Origin: a virus
DNA length: 59,336 bases
Virus record (IMG/VR): IMGVR_UViG_3300042507_008591
Span: 1-59,336 of that record
Direction: 5' to 3' (one strand)
The notes under the pieces: model-generated
Told to the model about the DNA's origin: nothing
Databases searched by the model: none
The model's input: only the letters and a program-made list of their open reading frames with translations
Made by a program: the position numbers and the translations under genes
Shown: positions 23,735 through 31,869 of the stretch, piece after piece
Position numbering within the stretch: the stretch's first letter is position 1
Layout of the letters: each line of letters opens with the position of its first letter

Positions 23735-23850
23735 CCTTAGAAAAATAGTCATCTATGTTTTGAATAACCTTGATGGTTACCGGTTTCCTCATAGGTGTAG
23801 ATTAGTGTTTTACCGGTTTTGGGGGTTCTCGAAAGAGACCCCCTTTTTTT
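23735..23850 (+). ncRNA. Candidate small RNA ending in a strong terminator
   Basis: There is no convincing gene in the 150 bases between 23694 and 23849. A TTGTCC and TATGTT pair spaced 17 nt lies near 23730-23760. Then come two copies of TTACCGGTTT (around 23777 and 23810), which contain the self-complementary ACCGGT and can pair. The stem GGGGG(T)TCTC / GAGACCCCC with a GAAA loop and seven T follows. The T-run is on the rightward side only, so it cannot end the leftward neighbour. A 10-residue reading frame exists inside, but I do not think it is a gene. Confidence 0.45.
23821..23850 (+). terminator. Rho-independent terminator (rightward)
   Basis: Nine-pair stem with one bulged T, GAAA loop and a run of seven T. 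Confidence 0.85.
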
Positions 23851-25408
23851 ATAAGAAGACTATTTTAGCCCCCGATTTGTATTTTTCAAAGTTAGGTCCC
23901 TTGGTTATTAAGAATCTTGGACCATCTTTTTTGTAATCTATGATACCCGCTGCTTTAGCGGTAGAAAAAAGAGGGGATAAATAACCCCTACTAACTATTG
24001 GTGAACTAGAACCCTTAGTGTAGAATTGACCGTCTCGGTAGTCTAACTTACCAATATCAACCAAGAAGTCTGTTTTGGTTCCAACTTTCCCACTATCCAA
24101 CCATTTTAACAATTCACCAATAACACCTGACCTTCTATCAAAAGTATATCCAGCATCGGTTTTTGGTGATTTAGAAATTATCACATCCTTAGGTGTTATG
24201 ACTTCAATAAATTTTTCATTCTTTACTATTTGCACATAAATTCGATTGAACAACTTCATTGCATATTCGTTGAAGAGGTTTCTTGGAATTCTATGTCCTA
24301 ACTGAATACTTAAGTCAATCGGACCCCTCAGAGGTATACCCATATCTTCACTAATTACTTGAGGAAAGACATAGAAATTAGCGAAACTTGTTTTATATTC
24401 AATTTCATTTTTCATTAAATAGGTTCCGACAGGGACCTCTTGGAATTCTTTCTCGATGAAAACTTCACACTTTACAGAAGTCTCCGTTTCACTCTCAACT
24501 TTGGGAGAAGAGAAGGTGACCCCAAACTCCCATTTACCAATAACATCTTGATTTGCCAGTTCTCTCTGCGCGGTGAATGAATATTGAGAGTTAAATGCGT
24601 CAACCACTAAGGGGTCCACGGGGTATTCAGTATCAAAATCCTGTTTTATAAGGGGCATTACATCTATAGGGAGTGCAGAAATCATTCGAGCAATTTCAGT
24701 GCCATCCATTTTTTTGTCTAGTGAATCCCACCAAGTTTGTCCCGTCTCCGTTTTGTAGATAGCTACCTTATGATAAATGTTATCACTCGGTATTTTTTTA
24801 AAAATAATATAGTATAAACCCCCCGTTGAGATATAATTCAAGAAGTGTTCCATGGATTGTTTGGATGCAGTACACCACTTTGTGTTAGCTCCGTAAATAC
24901 AGGAAGCTTCATAACTCAAAGGTCTCAAAACAATGATGTTTTCATCTTCATATATTCGAGTGACCTGAGTTTTTTTAATCTCCAATTCTTTTTTCTTCTC
25001 CCTTTCCGATTTGAGTTTTTTGTACTCTTTGAGAAAGTCATTCAAAGTTTCGTTTTTAATGTAATCACTAAATTCGTTATACTTGAATTTTTTCTTGTTA
25101 GAATCAAAAAATTCCAAGGCATTAATGGCTCTTGTAAGGAACTCCCTTTCTTTCATTATAAAATTAAAGGCTTCTCTTGTTGGTAAAGATTGTTTTTCAG
25201 AACTGAAATAAAATTCATTCATACCAAGATAAACCCTCATCAACCCATCCAAATATTTGTAATTGGATTGTATCATGAATGGGTCAGTAATCAAAAAATC
25301 ATAGGCAGAACCATTTTCCAAATAATCGGAGACTAATTTCCTTGCCGCTTGAATTTGGCTTTCGTATTTGTTGAATACGTTTTCTTTTCTACCCTCAAGA
25401 ATTAACAT
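23849..25408 (-). CDS. Large tagged protein with a YGANTKWCTAS domain, 519 aa
   Basis: The start MLILEGRKENVFNKYE has an ILE step that fits the tag pattern. Residues about 10-145 are helical with a lysine/glutamate-rich coiled-coil-like stretch. About 150-240 contains IVLRPLSYEASCIYGANTKW followed by CTAS, a motif I have seen in uncharacterised phage proteins but cannot name, then a YYIIFKK strand and a WWDSLDKKMDG segment. The C-terminal half (about 290-519) is unrecognised. It lies 3 nt after the lysin gene, in the same late-type operon. A virion-packaged enzyme is possible. Confidence 0.72.
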   Translation of the reverse strand: MLILEGRKENVFNKYESQIQAARKLVSDYLENGSAYDFLITDPFMIQSNYKYLDGLMRVYLGMNEFYFSSEKQSLPTREAFNFIMKEREFLTRAINALEFFDSNKKKFKYNEFSDYIKNETLNDFLKEYKKLKSEREKKKELEIKKTQVTRIYEDENIIVLRPLSYEASCIYGANTKWCTASKQSMEHFLNYISTGGLYYIIFKKIPSDNIYHKVAIYKTETGQTWWDSLDKKMDGTEIARMISALPIDVMPLIKQDFDTEYPVDPLVVDAFNSQYSFTAQRELANQDVIGKWEFGVTFSSPKVESETETSVKCEVFIEKEFQEVPVGTYLMKNEIEYKTSFANFYVFPQVISEDMGIPLRGPIDLSIQLGHRIPRNLFNEYAMKLFNRIYVQIVKNEKFIEVITPKDVIISKSPKTDAGYTFDRRSGVIGELLKWLDSGKVGTKTDFLVDIGKLDYRDGQFYTKGSSSPIVSRGYLSPLFSTAKAAGIIDYKKDGPRFLITKGPNFEKYKSGAKIVFL

Positions 25409-25411
25409 AAG

Positions 25412-25987
25412 TTAAGCAATTTTTGGTGGTTTGGGACTCGCCCCTGACTGATATCCTTTTAATACTTTGATTGTTAAGTCTCCCGTACCCCAAGGTGAAT
25501 TCTTAAGTTCCATAGCAGTTTTCATAGAATCTTTTCCAGATTTCAAAGAGTTAATGATATTGTCGTACTTGCCATTTCGGAGTGTGTCTATAGTTGCCTG
25601 AATACCATCCATATCTTGTTGGTAATTTTTAACACCTTGAATACATTTACCTTCAGAGTTTTTTGATAGACAGTTATAAAAAGAGGCGCCAGGTTTGTGG
25701 TAAGTCGTGTTGAATGGATTGTTTTTTGCTTCACCACCTTCAGATTGTCTCCAAGCATATAAAAACTCCATGTTATCGGGAGTAATAGGTGCGCCAATCC
25801 CTTTGAGTATTTCATTGTAGAACTCATCATCAGTTCCAATACTCTTAACTTGTTTTTCCGGTTTTTCCTCTGAGTCATCAAACCCGAAGAAATCTGAAAC
25901 AGATTTGAGTAAATCTCCAAGAGTTTGTTCTTGGAGGTTCATGAGCCTTCTGTTCTTATTAATTTCTTCTGCTAAAACTTTTTTCAT
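25412..25987 (-). CDS. Virion-type peptidoglycan hydrolase (lysozyme/transglycosylase-like), tagged
   Basis: The tag-like N-terminus MKKVLAEEINKNRRLMNLQE contains LAE and LQE steps. The domain from about 60 onward has FLYAWRQSEGGEAKNNPFNT, GVKNYQQDMDGIQATIDTL and NIINSLKSG. This layout is found in phage glucosaminidase or transglycosylase-like lysins, with the Glu of SEGGE as likely catalytic acid. There is no signal peptide, so delivery would be in the virion or through a holin. It leads the operon under a TATTTAT box. Confidence 0.75.
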   Translation of the reverse strand: MKKVLAEEINKNRRLMNLQEQTLGDLLKSVSDFFGFDDSEEKPEKQVKSIGTDDEFYNEILKGIGAPITPDNMEFLYAWRQSEGGEAKNNPFNTTYHKPGASFYNCLSKNSEGKCIQGVKNYQQDMDGIQATIDTLRNGKYDNIINSLKSGKDSMKTAMELKNSPWGTGDLTIKVLKGYQSGASPKPPKIA

Positions 25988-26002
25988 TAGTCAGTTTTAG
26001 TT

Positions 26003-26009
26003 ATAAATA
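26003..26009 (-). promoter_or_regulatory. TATTTAT candidate late promoter box
   Basis: Leftward TATTTAT, 15 nt before the start at 25987. Confidence 0.45.
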
Positions 26010-26019
26010 TCCAAAGGTC

Positions 26020-27222
26020 CTAAACAAAAACCTCAGGAATTTCATCCCAAGACGTTGTATACTTTCGACTTATAAAGTCTTGTTTCATTTCCCACTTTTT
26101 TTCTTTATTAATCGGAGCCTGAATGATTTGAATTGTCTGCTCAAAAAGTGATGTCTGACGTTGTGAATCTGGCATCAGGTCATTGAAGATAATTCCACAT
26201 TTTTTATATTTTTTACCCACCTGATAAAGTTTTTTCAGGTGTGGGTAAACTTGACTCCAAATCTCATCCACATCTTTGGTTTGTTGGTTGAATGAAATTT
26301 GTTTACTTGAATAATGTTTTTCCCCTTTGTGGATATTCCCGTTCATGAATATGGTTGCTTTGTTTGGCTCTGCACCATTTTCAATAAGTTTTCTAACACC
26401 ATTCTTAATGTAAGTGTACATGGCTTCCGCCAATTGGTCGAAAGAGTCAACATCTTGTCCAAACGAGCGAGTTGAAGCAATGTTCTTTTTAAACTTTGAT
26501 TGAGTAACAACGGAGTGACAATACATTCCAAGGATTTCAGCCTTCGCCCTTAACCCATTTACGTTTAATAGTTTTCTAACATATGCGTCGGGAAGCATAA
26601 CAAATTGTCCGATTGATTCCACGCCAATAGCTTTTAGTTTTTTTGCCCACTTACGACCGATACCCCACACTTCATCAACATCAATTTCATAAAGAGAATT
26701 CCTAAAGTCAGGTAAATCCCAATAACTACAGATTCCATTGAATGTGGGTTGTTGTTTTGCCATATGAGATGTGAGTTTAGCCAAGGTTTTATTTGGTCCC
26801 ACACCAATAGAAACAGGAATCCCAACTCTACGTTTAACTTGGTCTTGGATAAGTTCCAAGGTGTCCATCAACTCATTGTCAGGGATGTTTGAAAAATCAA
26901 CGAACGCCTCATCAATGGAATATATTTCCATTGTTGTGGAGAACTCTTTGATAACTGACATTACTCTGTCAGACATATCTCCGTAGAGATTATAATTAGA
27001 TGAATAAACACAAAATCGGTGTTCATCCATAAAATCCCTTTTTTGGAAAAAGGGTTCACCCATTTTAATTCCAAGAGCCTTGGCTTCTTGAGAACGAGCA
27101 ATCACACAACCATCGTTGTTAGAAAGAACAACAGTGGGTCTCCCCACCGAGACAGGATTAAAGACCCTCTCACAAGAAACGTAAAAATTATTACAGTCAA
27201 TAATTCCAATTTTCCGAGTCAT
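26020..27222 (-). CDS. umuC: Y-family DNA polymerase V catalytic subunit
   Basis: [36 protein letters not shown] and [11 protein letters not shown] are the hallmark motifs of UmuC, with the catalytic aspartate and the DE pair. Helix-hairpin-helix motifs follow ([12 protein letters not shown]), then the little finger domain. At 400 residues it is near full length (E. coli 422). It performs translesion synthesis with UmuD'. It is 4-base coupled to a tiny membrane frame and follows a UmuD-like gene, so it forms a mutagenesis operon like those on phages and plasmids. Confidence 0.96.
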   Translation of the reverse strand: MTRKIGIIDCNNFYVSCERVFNPVSVGRPTVVLSNNDGCVIARSQEAKALGIKMGEPFFQKRDFMDEHRFCVYSSNYNLYGDMSDRVMSVIKEFSTTMEIYSIDEAFVDFSNIPDNELMDTLELIQDQVKRRVGIPVSIGVGPNKTLAKLTSHMAKQQPTFNGICSYWDLPDFRNSLYEIDVDEVWGIGRKWAKKLKAIGVESIGQFVMLPDAYVRKLLNVNGLRAKAEILGMYCHSVVTQSKFKKNIASTRSFGQDVDSFDQLAEAMYTYIKNGVRKLIENGAEPNKATIFMNGNIHKGEKHYSSKQISFNQQTKDVDEIWSQVYPHLKKLYQVGKKYKKCGIIFNDLMPDSQRQTSLFEQTIQIIQAPINKEKKWEMKQDFISRKYTTSWDEIPEVFV

Positions 27223-27284
27223 TGTTTTTTTTCAAGTTGTTTGAGAATTGCCCAAAGTAAAATTATAATGATGATTATTCCCAT
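27219..27284 (-). CDS. Possible membrane microprotein between umuD-like and umuC, 21 aa
   Basis: The frame [20 protein letters not shown] is one hydrophobic segment with a basic end. Its stop overlaps the umuC start as ATGA, and its start lies 2 nt after the stop of the UmuD-like gene. The coupling suggests it is translated; alternatively it merely allows ribosome passage. Too short for certainty. Confidence 0.4.
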   Translation of the reverse strand: MGIIIIIILLWAILKQLEKKQ

Positions 27285-27286
27285 GA

Positions 27287-27604
27287 TTAACGTTGTTTTA
27301 AAATCCAAGAAACTTTACCCCATAAGTTTTTCTGTCCATCATACTCCCTTATCTTAAAACAAAGTTTGTCAGTTAACACCACTAAGTCACCATCCAAAGG
27401 TTGAATTGCTCGGTCAACAACCAACACATCACCAGGATTTACCCCCAAGGTTTTTGGTCCTTTATATCTAAAATAAAAAGTAGAATGAATGTCCCTAACA
27501 ATCAATTCATTTAGGTCTAATCTCTTGTCCACGTAACTTTCAGCGGGAGAGGCAAAACCTGTCGTCTTGGTATTGATAGTGAGGGTTTGTTCAGTAAAAC
27601 TCAT
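27287..27604 (-). CDS. UmuD-like protein lacking the catalytic serine
   Basis: TTGFASPAESYVDKRLDLNE aligns with UmuD around its cleavage site, and GVNPGDVLVVDRAIQPLDGD with the core. However, the Cys-Gly bond is Thr-Gly. The nucleophile region, GDSM in UmuD, reads KGPKTLG with no serine. About 25 residues are missing before the C-terminal LWGKVSWILK strand. At 105 residues it is shorter than UmuD (139). It should not self-cleave, so it would act as a constant UmuD'-like partner or as an antagonist of UmuC. It precedes umuC. Confidence 0.85.
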   Translation of the reverse strand: MSFTEQTLTINTKTTGFASPAESYVDKRLDLNELIVRDIHSTFYFRYKGPKTLGVNPGDVLVVDRAIQPLDGDLVVLTDKLCFKIREYDGQKNLWGKVSWILKQR

Positions 27605-27608
27605 ACCA

Positions 27609-27616
27609 CAAATTTA
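27609..27616 (-). promoter_or_regulatory. TAnnTTTG host-type promoter box (TAAATTTG)
   Basis: Exact consensus leftward, 4 nt before the start at 27604. No LexA-type palindrome is obvious. Confidence 0.5.
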
Positions 27617-27648
27617 ATCAAAATATTTTTTTAAACCAAACTATTTTG

Positions 27649-27655
27649 TATTTAT
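27649..27655 (+). promoter_or_regulatory. TATTTAT candidate late promoter box
   Basis: Rightward TATTTATA, 21 nt before the GTG at 27677. Confidence 0.4.
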
Positions 27656-27676
27656 ATTTGTAAAAATATTAATAAG

Positions 27677-27961
27677 GTGTCTGACCGTAATCTTATTCTC
27701 AAAAAGTCTTTGGACAAGATTGTTTCCCAATCTCTCGAACGTGACAAAAGTCTCGGCGGGGTTGAGACTATTGAGGTTACATTCCTTTTCAGAGCTCCTG
27801 TGAGAACCGCAATGTGTGATTGGGTTTATGGTCTCAAAATTTATGTGAAAGAAGGCACTGATACGCTAAACGTTGGGGAAAAAATCAAAAACCATATCAC
27901 TCGTGTGATGTCACAGATTTCCAATGACACTTTTTGTTTGACAGAAATTAATTTTCTTTAG
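27677..27961 (+). CDS. Hypothetical protein, 94 aa, GTG start
   Basis: The start codon is GTG. The sequence begins MSDRNLILKKSLDKIVSQSL, then has a strand pair with VEVTFLFRAPVRTAMCDWV-like pattern and a helical end. No family is recognised. It overlaps the convergent glf gene by 14 bases. Confidence 0.65.
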   Translation: MSDRNLILKKSLDKIVSQSLERDKSLGGVETIEVTFLFRAPVRTAMCDWVYGLKIYVKEGTDTLNVGEKIKNHITRVMSQISNDTFCLTEINFL

Positions 27962-29078
27962 ACTCACCCCACTTAAGTTTATCTAAAGTCGCTAAGGCTT
28001 GCCCAATTACTTGGTGCATGTCGTAATAGGCGTAAGTACCAAGTCTTCCTCCAAAGATGTATTTTTTGTTTTCATCCGCTAGCCATTTATACTTGTTATA
28101 AGTTATCACATTTTTTTCGTCCCTAATCGGATAGTAAGGGTCGTTCTCACCGGTGTATTCACATGAATACTCTTTGCTGATGTAGGTTGTCTTTTGATTT
28201 TGGTTGTCAAAGAACTTATGTTCTAAGACTCGAGTGTATTCCGTTTCATCATCAGTGAAGTTCATAACAGGATGTCCTTGGAAACTTTCCTTATCTAAGT
28301 GGTAGTTTTCCCATCGAAGACTTCGGTATTCAAGTTTACCGTATTTGAAATCAAAGAATCTGTCAATTGGACCGGTGTAAATTATTTTCTCACTCATAAA
28401 TTCAAACTCATCCTTGTGTTGGAAAAAATCCGTTTCCAACATAACTTCAATACCATCCAATAATTTGTCAAAGATTTGGGTATAACCTCCAATTGGAATA
28501 CCTTGGAATTTATCATTGAAATAGTTGTTATCCCAAGTAAATCTTACAGGTAACCTTTTGATAATTGAAGGGGGAAGTTCTGTACACTTCTTACCCCACT
28601 GTTTCTCGGTATATCCTTTTATTAATTTGTAAAAGATGTCATCACCAACCATTGAACGAGCCTGTTCTTCCAAATTGGTAATGGGTCCACGATACTTTTG
28701 TGATTCAATCTTAAGTTTAGCATCCTCAGGATTTTTTACCCCCCACAACTGATGGAATGTCCACATATTAAACGGAAGGGAATAGAGTTCTCCTTTATAA
28801 TTTGCGATTGGTGAGTTTTGAAATTGTCTGAACTCAGCAAATTGATTCACCCATTCCCAAATTCGTTTATCACTTGTATGAAAAATATGAGCGCCATACT
28901 CGTGTACGTGGATTCCATCAACATCTTTAGTGTGACAGTTCCCACCAATGTGATTCCTTTTTTCAATCACCAAAACTTTTTTACCCGCCTTGGTTAATTC
29001 GTGGGCACAGGTCGCACCGAAGAAACCTGAACCTACAATTACATAATCATATTTTTTATTTGAAATCAAAAACGACAC
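27948..29078 (-). CDS. glf: UDP-galactopyranose mutase
   Basis: DYVIVGSGFFGATCAHEL is the FAD-binding motif. NHIGGNCHT, HEYGAHIFHTS and the conserved arginines (MVGDDIFYKLIKGYTEKQWG, LPVRFTWDNNYFND) are all typical of Glf. At 376 residues it is full length. It interconverts UDP-galactopyranose and UDP-galactofuranose through a flavin adduct. With the two adjacent glycosyltransferases, overlapping by 23 and 8 bases, it probably adds galactofuranose to a host or virion glycan. Confidence 0.97.
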   Translation of the reverse strand: MSFLISNKKYDYVIVGSGFFGATCAHELTKAGKKVLVIEKRNHIGGNCHTKDVDGIHVHEYGAHIFHTSDKRIWEWVNQFAEFRQFQNSPIANYKGELYSLPFNMWTFHQLWGVKNPEDAKLKIESQKYRGPITNLEEQARSMVGDDIFYKLIKGYTEKQWGKKCTELPPSIIKRLPVRFTWDNNYFNDKFQGIPIGGYTQIFDKLLDGIEVMLETDFFQHKDEFEFMSEKIIYTGPIDRFFDFKYGKLEYRSLRWENYHLDKESFQGHPVMNFTDDETEYTRVLEHKFFDNQNQKTTYISKEYSCEYTGENDPYYPIRDEKNVITYNKYKWLADENKKYIFGGRLGTYAYYDMHQVIGQALATLDKLKWGESKEN

Positions 29079-30216
29079 CTTTGTTACTCATTACAGGTTC
29101 ATCCATTCTTTTTTTCATTCGGTCTCTCGTCTCTACCAAGTATGTTGATGAGTCATGGTAAGCTCTATTTTCAATTAAGAAACAATAACCAGGAAATGGA
29201 TTTGTTCTTTCAGGTATCAACGCAATTTCGGTCAACTGAATTGCTTCTTCCAATCTGTTTTGTTCCTCCAATAGATGTATCAAATATAATAAATGTTCGT
29301 TTCTTCCTGGAGCAAAGGGTTCTGCTTGTCGGTACATTGATTCGGATTTTTCCAAATTACCCATGAATCTGTAAGCATCTCCCATTAAAATAAATGTAAG
29401 GTAACCCATTTCATCAACACGAGCAGGGATGCCAGTCTCATAATAGTTGTGATTGATTATCAACCATTGCTCAAAATAGAAAATAGCTCTTCGAGCATAT
29501 TCATCGGAGTGGACTTTACCCAAAGGTAATTCTTCGGGTTTACCATAACAATCCGCATAACTTTTAGCGACATACCAAAAATGATACATGTCATCATTCA
29601 AAGTATTTCCAACAACTTTATCACTTTCAAGTTCCAAAGCGTCTTTCAAAAACTTTCTTGGAGCAAACCATGTTTGTCCATCGTTTGTGACAATGTGACG
29701 AAATCCTTCGGGTAAAGTAATTCTTTGAAATTCTTCACCTAAACTTGGTAGATGGATTGTCTCGTGTCTTCTATCGTGAGCAAAGAACCAAGGAAGTTTG
29801 GAATTCCACATCCAAGTCCTAAAGTATTTAGTATCGAATGAGTGTACAATAATATTCCATGATGATACTGTTGTATCATTGAATACTTCCCAATCGAAAT
29901 CTTCATCAACTTCCAATCTTTCATCCGCGTCCATACGAAGAATCCAATCACATCCGTGGTCGGATTTCAAACAAGCCTGAAGAGCATGGTCTCGGTTGAA
30001 ACCTGGATACTGCCACTCAGTCTCATAAAGAAAACCTGGGATACCCTTTTCTTGAAAATAGTCACGAATTATGTCTTGGGTTCCATCTTTGGAACCGTTA
30101 TCTTGGATTACCCAGTAGTCAATGTATTTGTAACAGGAATCCAACATACGGGTGATGGTTCTTGCCTCGTTGGCGACCATCGCATTTAAACAGATTTTTG
30201 TTGTTTTGTTATTCAT
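29056..30216 (-). CDS. Family 2-like glycosyltransferase with helical-repeat tail
   Basis: CLNAMVANEARTITRMLDSC and WVIQDNGSKDGTQDI mark the nucleotide-sugar domain, and WILRMDADERLEVD gives the DxD site. From about 240 on, the sequence becomes TPR-like helical repeats (MGDAYRFMGNLEKSESMYRQ). The layout matches GT2-TPR proteins. It is 386 residues and cytoplasmic. It lies between glf and another glycosyltransferase in one operon. Confidence 0.88.
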   Translation of the reverse strand: MNNKTTKICLNAMVANEARTITRMLDSCYKYIDYWVIQDNGSKDGTQDIIRDYFQEKGIPGFLYETEWQYPGFNRDHALQACLKSDHGCDWILRMDADERLEVDEDFDWEVFNDTTVSSWNIIVHSFDTKYFRTWMWNSKLPWFFAHDRRHETIHLPSLGEEFQRITLPEGFRHIVTNDGQTWFAPRKFLKDALELESDKVVGNTLNDDMYHFWYVAKSYADCYGKPEELPLGKVHSDEYARRAIFYFEQWLIINHNYYETGIPARVDEMGYLTFILMGDAYRFMGNLEKSESMYRQAEPFAPGRNEHLLYLIHLLEEQNRLEEAIQLTEIALIPERTNPFPGYCFLIENRAYHDSSTYLVETRDRMKKRMDEPVMSNKGVVFDFK

Positions 30217-31459
30217 AGATATAGTTCATTACTTGTTCCTCATCAAAGTATTTTCTGATGGGTACTTTATGTTGAAATTTTTGTGAGTGTTGAGCCTCGT
30301 CGTCCCAATTCCAATCCCAAAAACCAAGTTCATTAATTCTTTCGTGTATTTTTTTATCGTAGTGGTCACGAATAAGTCTTGCCCTTCTATTGATGTCTGT
30401 TGCGTTGTTATCAACGGTAGAGTTTCGGTTGTTGAATTGAAGATATAAAACTTTTTTGATGTGAATAAACTTAGTTGCCAAAAATGTACGAATAATAATT
30501 TCTAAGTCATCAGCAACTGGTATTGATTTGTTATGTCCACCAATCTCGTGATAGACCTCTCGTTTCCACATTCTGAGATGATTCGGCATCGTAATATTGA
30601 ATCGGATAGTAAGAGGGTTTATGTCGGGGTAGTGGTGTGCTAATCTTTCTTTTCCATCAACTTTGACCCAAGTGTGTCCAGCATAAGAAAAATCAAAAAA
30701 GTTATCCTCTCTTGCATACCAATTACCTGACCAATCATGGTCGTAATATTTAGGTTCTTCGTTGTCTTCATACATCTCACTGCAGTTTGTATAAAGAAAA
30801 CCACCATCGGGATATTTTTCAATGGCTTCTTGACACGTAGATAAACATTCAGTCGTTAACATATCATCATGGTCCAATTCACCGACCCAATCACCATCAC
30901 AAAGTATTGCTGCCCTGTGTTTAGCTAAACCAATATTCCCACCACTCAAAGGATAAATCCTATGAAGTTTGACTCTATAATCTTTCGAAGCAATGTCTTG
31001 GAGAATCTCCCAAGTATCGTCATCAGGTGAGTCATCAACAATAACCCATTCCCAATTGGTCAAGGTTTGATTTTTCAATCCTTGGTAAGTACGACGAATT
31101 CTTTCACCTGTTTTATAAGTCGGTGTAAAAATCGAAAATCTTGGTCGGAAGTAATCACAGTTTCTAAATACCGTTTGACAAGCAATCACATTGGCTAAAA
31201 TGACATCTTCCATCAAAGTATCATAGTGGATATGGTATCGTGATAGATGAAAGTGGGGTATGTCAATTTTTCTACCAAAGGATATAATCAAGTCAGGACG
31301 ATATTTGGTATAATCCTCGACTACTGAGTTATTATAGGGAAGAGAATAAACAGTAACTTCTTCGTAAAGATTTTCCTCCCAATAAACGTGGGAATGTAAA
31401 ATAGACTCTCCGAGTTTGTGCCACCCATAAACAATGGCTGATGGTTTCTTTGTATTCAT
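30209..31459 (-). CDS. Two-part glycosyltransferase (GT2 core)
   Basis: The first 100 residues (AIVYGWHKLGESILHSHVYW, PDLIISFGRKIDIPHFHLS) look like a sugar-nucleotide-binding or GT4-like half. The core is a GT2 domain (FSIFTPTYKTGERIRRTYQG, WVIVDDSPDDDTW, GELDHDDMLT with its DxD, and GGHNKSIPVADDLEIIIR). It has 416 residues. It heads the galactofuranose operon. A TATACTTTC string about 10 nt before the ATG matches the one before the structured RNA. Confidence 0.88.
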   Translation of the reverse strand: MNTKKPSAIVYGWHKLGESILHSHVYWEENLYEEVTVYSLPYNNSVVEDYTKYRPDLIISFGRKIDIPHFHLSRYHIHYDTLMEDVILANVIACQTVFRNCDYFRPRFSIFTPTYKTGERIRRTYQGLKNQTLTNWEWVIVDDSPDDDTWEILQDIASKDYRVKLHRIYPLSGGNIGLAKHRAAILCDGDWVGELDHDDMLTTECLSTCQEAIEKYPDGGFLYTNCSEMYEDNEEPKYYDHDWSGNWYAREDNFFDFSYAGHTWVKVDGKERLAHHYPDINPLTIRFNITMPNHLRMWKREVYHEIGGHNKSIPVADDLEIIIRTFLATKFIHIKKVLYLQFNNRNSTVDNNATDINRRARLIRDHYDKKIHERINELGFWDWNWDDEAQHSQKFQHKVPIRKYFDEEQVMNYIYE

Positions 31460-31492
31460 ACAGATGAAAGTATATCCAAAAGACTTATAATG

Positions 31493-31807
31493 TCAATAAG
31501 GAACACTTTCTCCACAACTACCATCACACCCTTGTCCAGCACCCTCGACGTATCCAACTCTCATGTCGATATGGGTTCCACGGGTATATCTTGTTTCACG
31601 ACCGCAAACCACACATTTTTCAATTTTGTCATTTAGTGTAAGTAATTCAGTTACCATTCCGTTTTCATCGATTACTAATCCAACGTGTTCATCACGATTG
31701 TTCATAACCTCATTGCGAGTATTCCAATATTTTTGTCTTACGAGTTTTCCCAACTCAAAATTATTTGAGTTTTTGATAATTTCTTCTTCAGAGACTTGTA
31801 TTTTCAT
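31493..31807 (-). CDS. Small zinc-site protein, 104 aa
   Basis: N-terminal helical part, then CVVCGRETRYTRGTHIDMR, which offers a CxxC and a His, and a C-terminus with GCDGSCGES, so four Cys could bind zinc. No named family. Followed by a short gap and the GT operon start. A TATCTTTA box lies 10 nt before the ATG. Confidence 0.7.
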   Translation of the reverse strand: MKIQVSEEEIIKNSNNFELGKLVRQKYWNTRNEVMNNRDEHVGLVIDENGMVTELLTLNDKIEKCVVCGRETRYTRGTHIDMRVGYVEGAGQGCDGSCGESVPY

Positions 31808-31817
31808 TTTTTTATTT

Positions 31818-31825
31818 TAAAGATA
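31818..31825 (-). promoter_or_regulatory. Host-type promoter box variant (TATCTTTA)
   Basis: One mismatch to TAnnTTTG, 10 nt before the start at 31807. Confidence 0.4.
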
Positions 31826-31849
31826 TGATTAGCCTTTAAAGAAAAAAAG

Positions 31850-31856
31850 TATTTAT
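31850..31856 (+). promoter_or_regulatory. TATTTAT candidate late promoter box
   Basis: Rightward TATTTAT, 13 nt before the ATG at 31870. Confidence 0.45.
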
Positions 31857-31869
31857 CAAAAAAACAATA

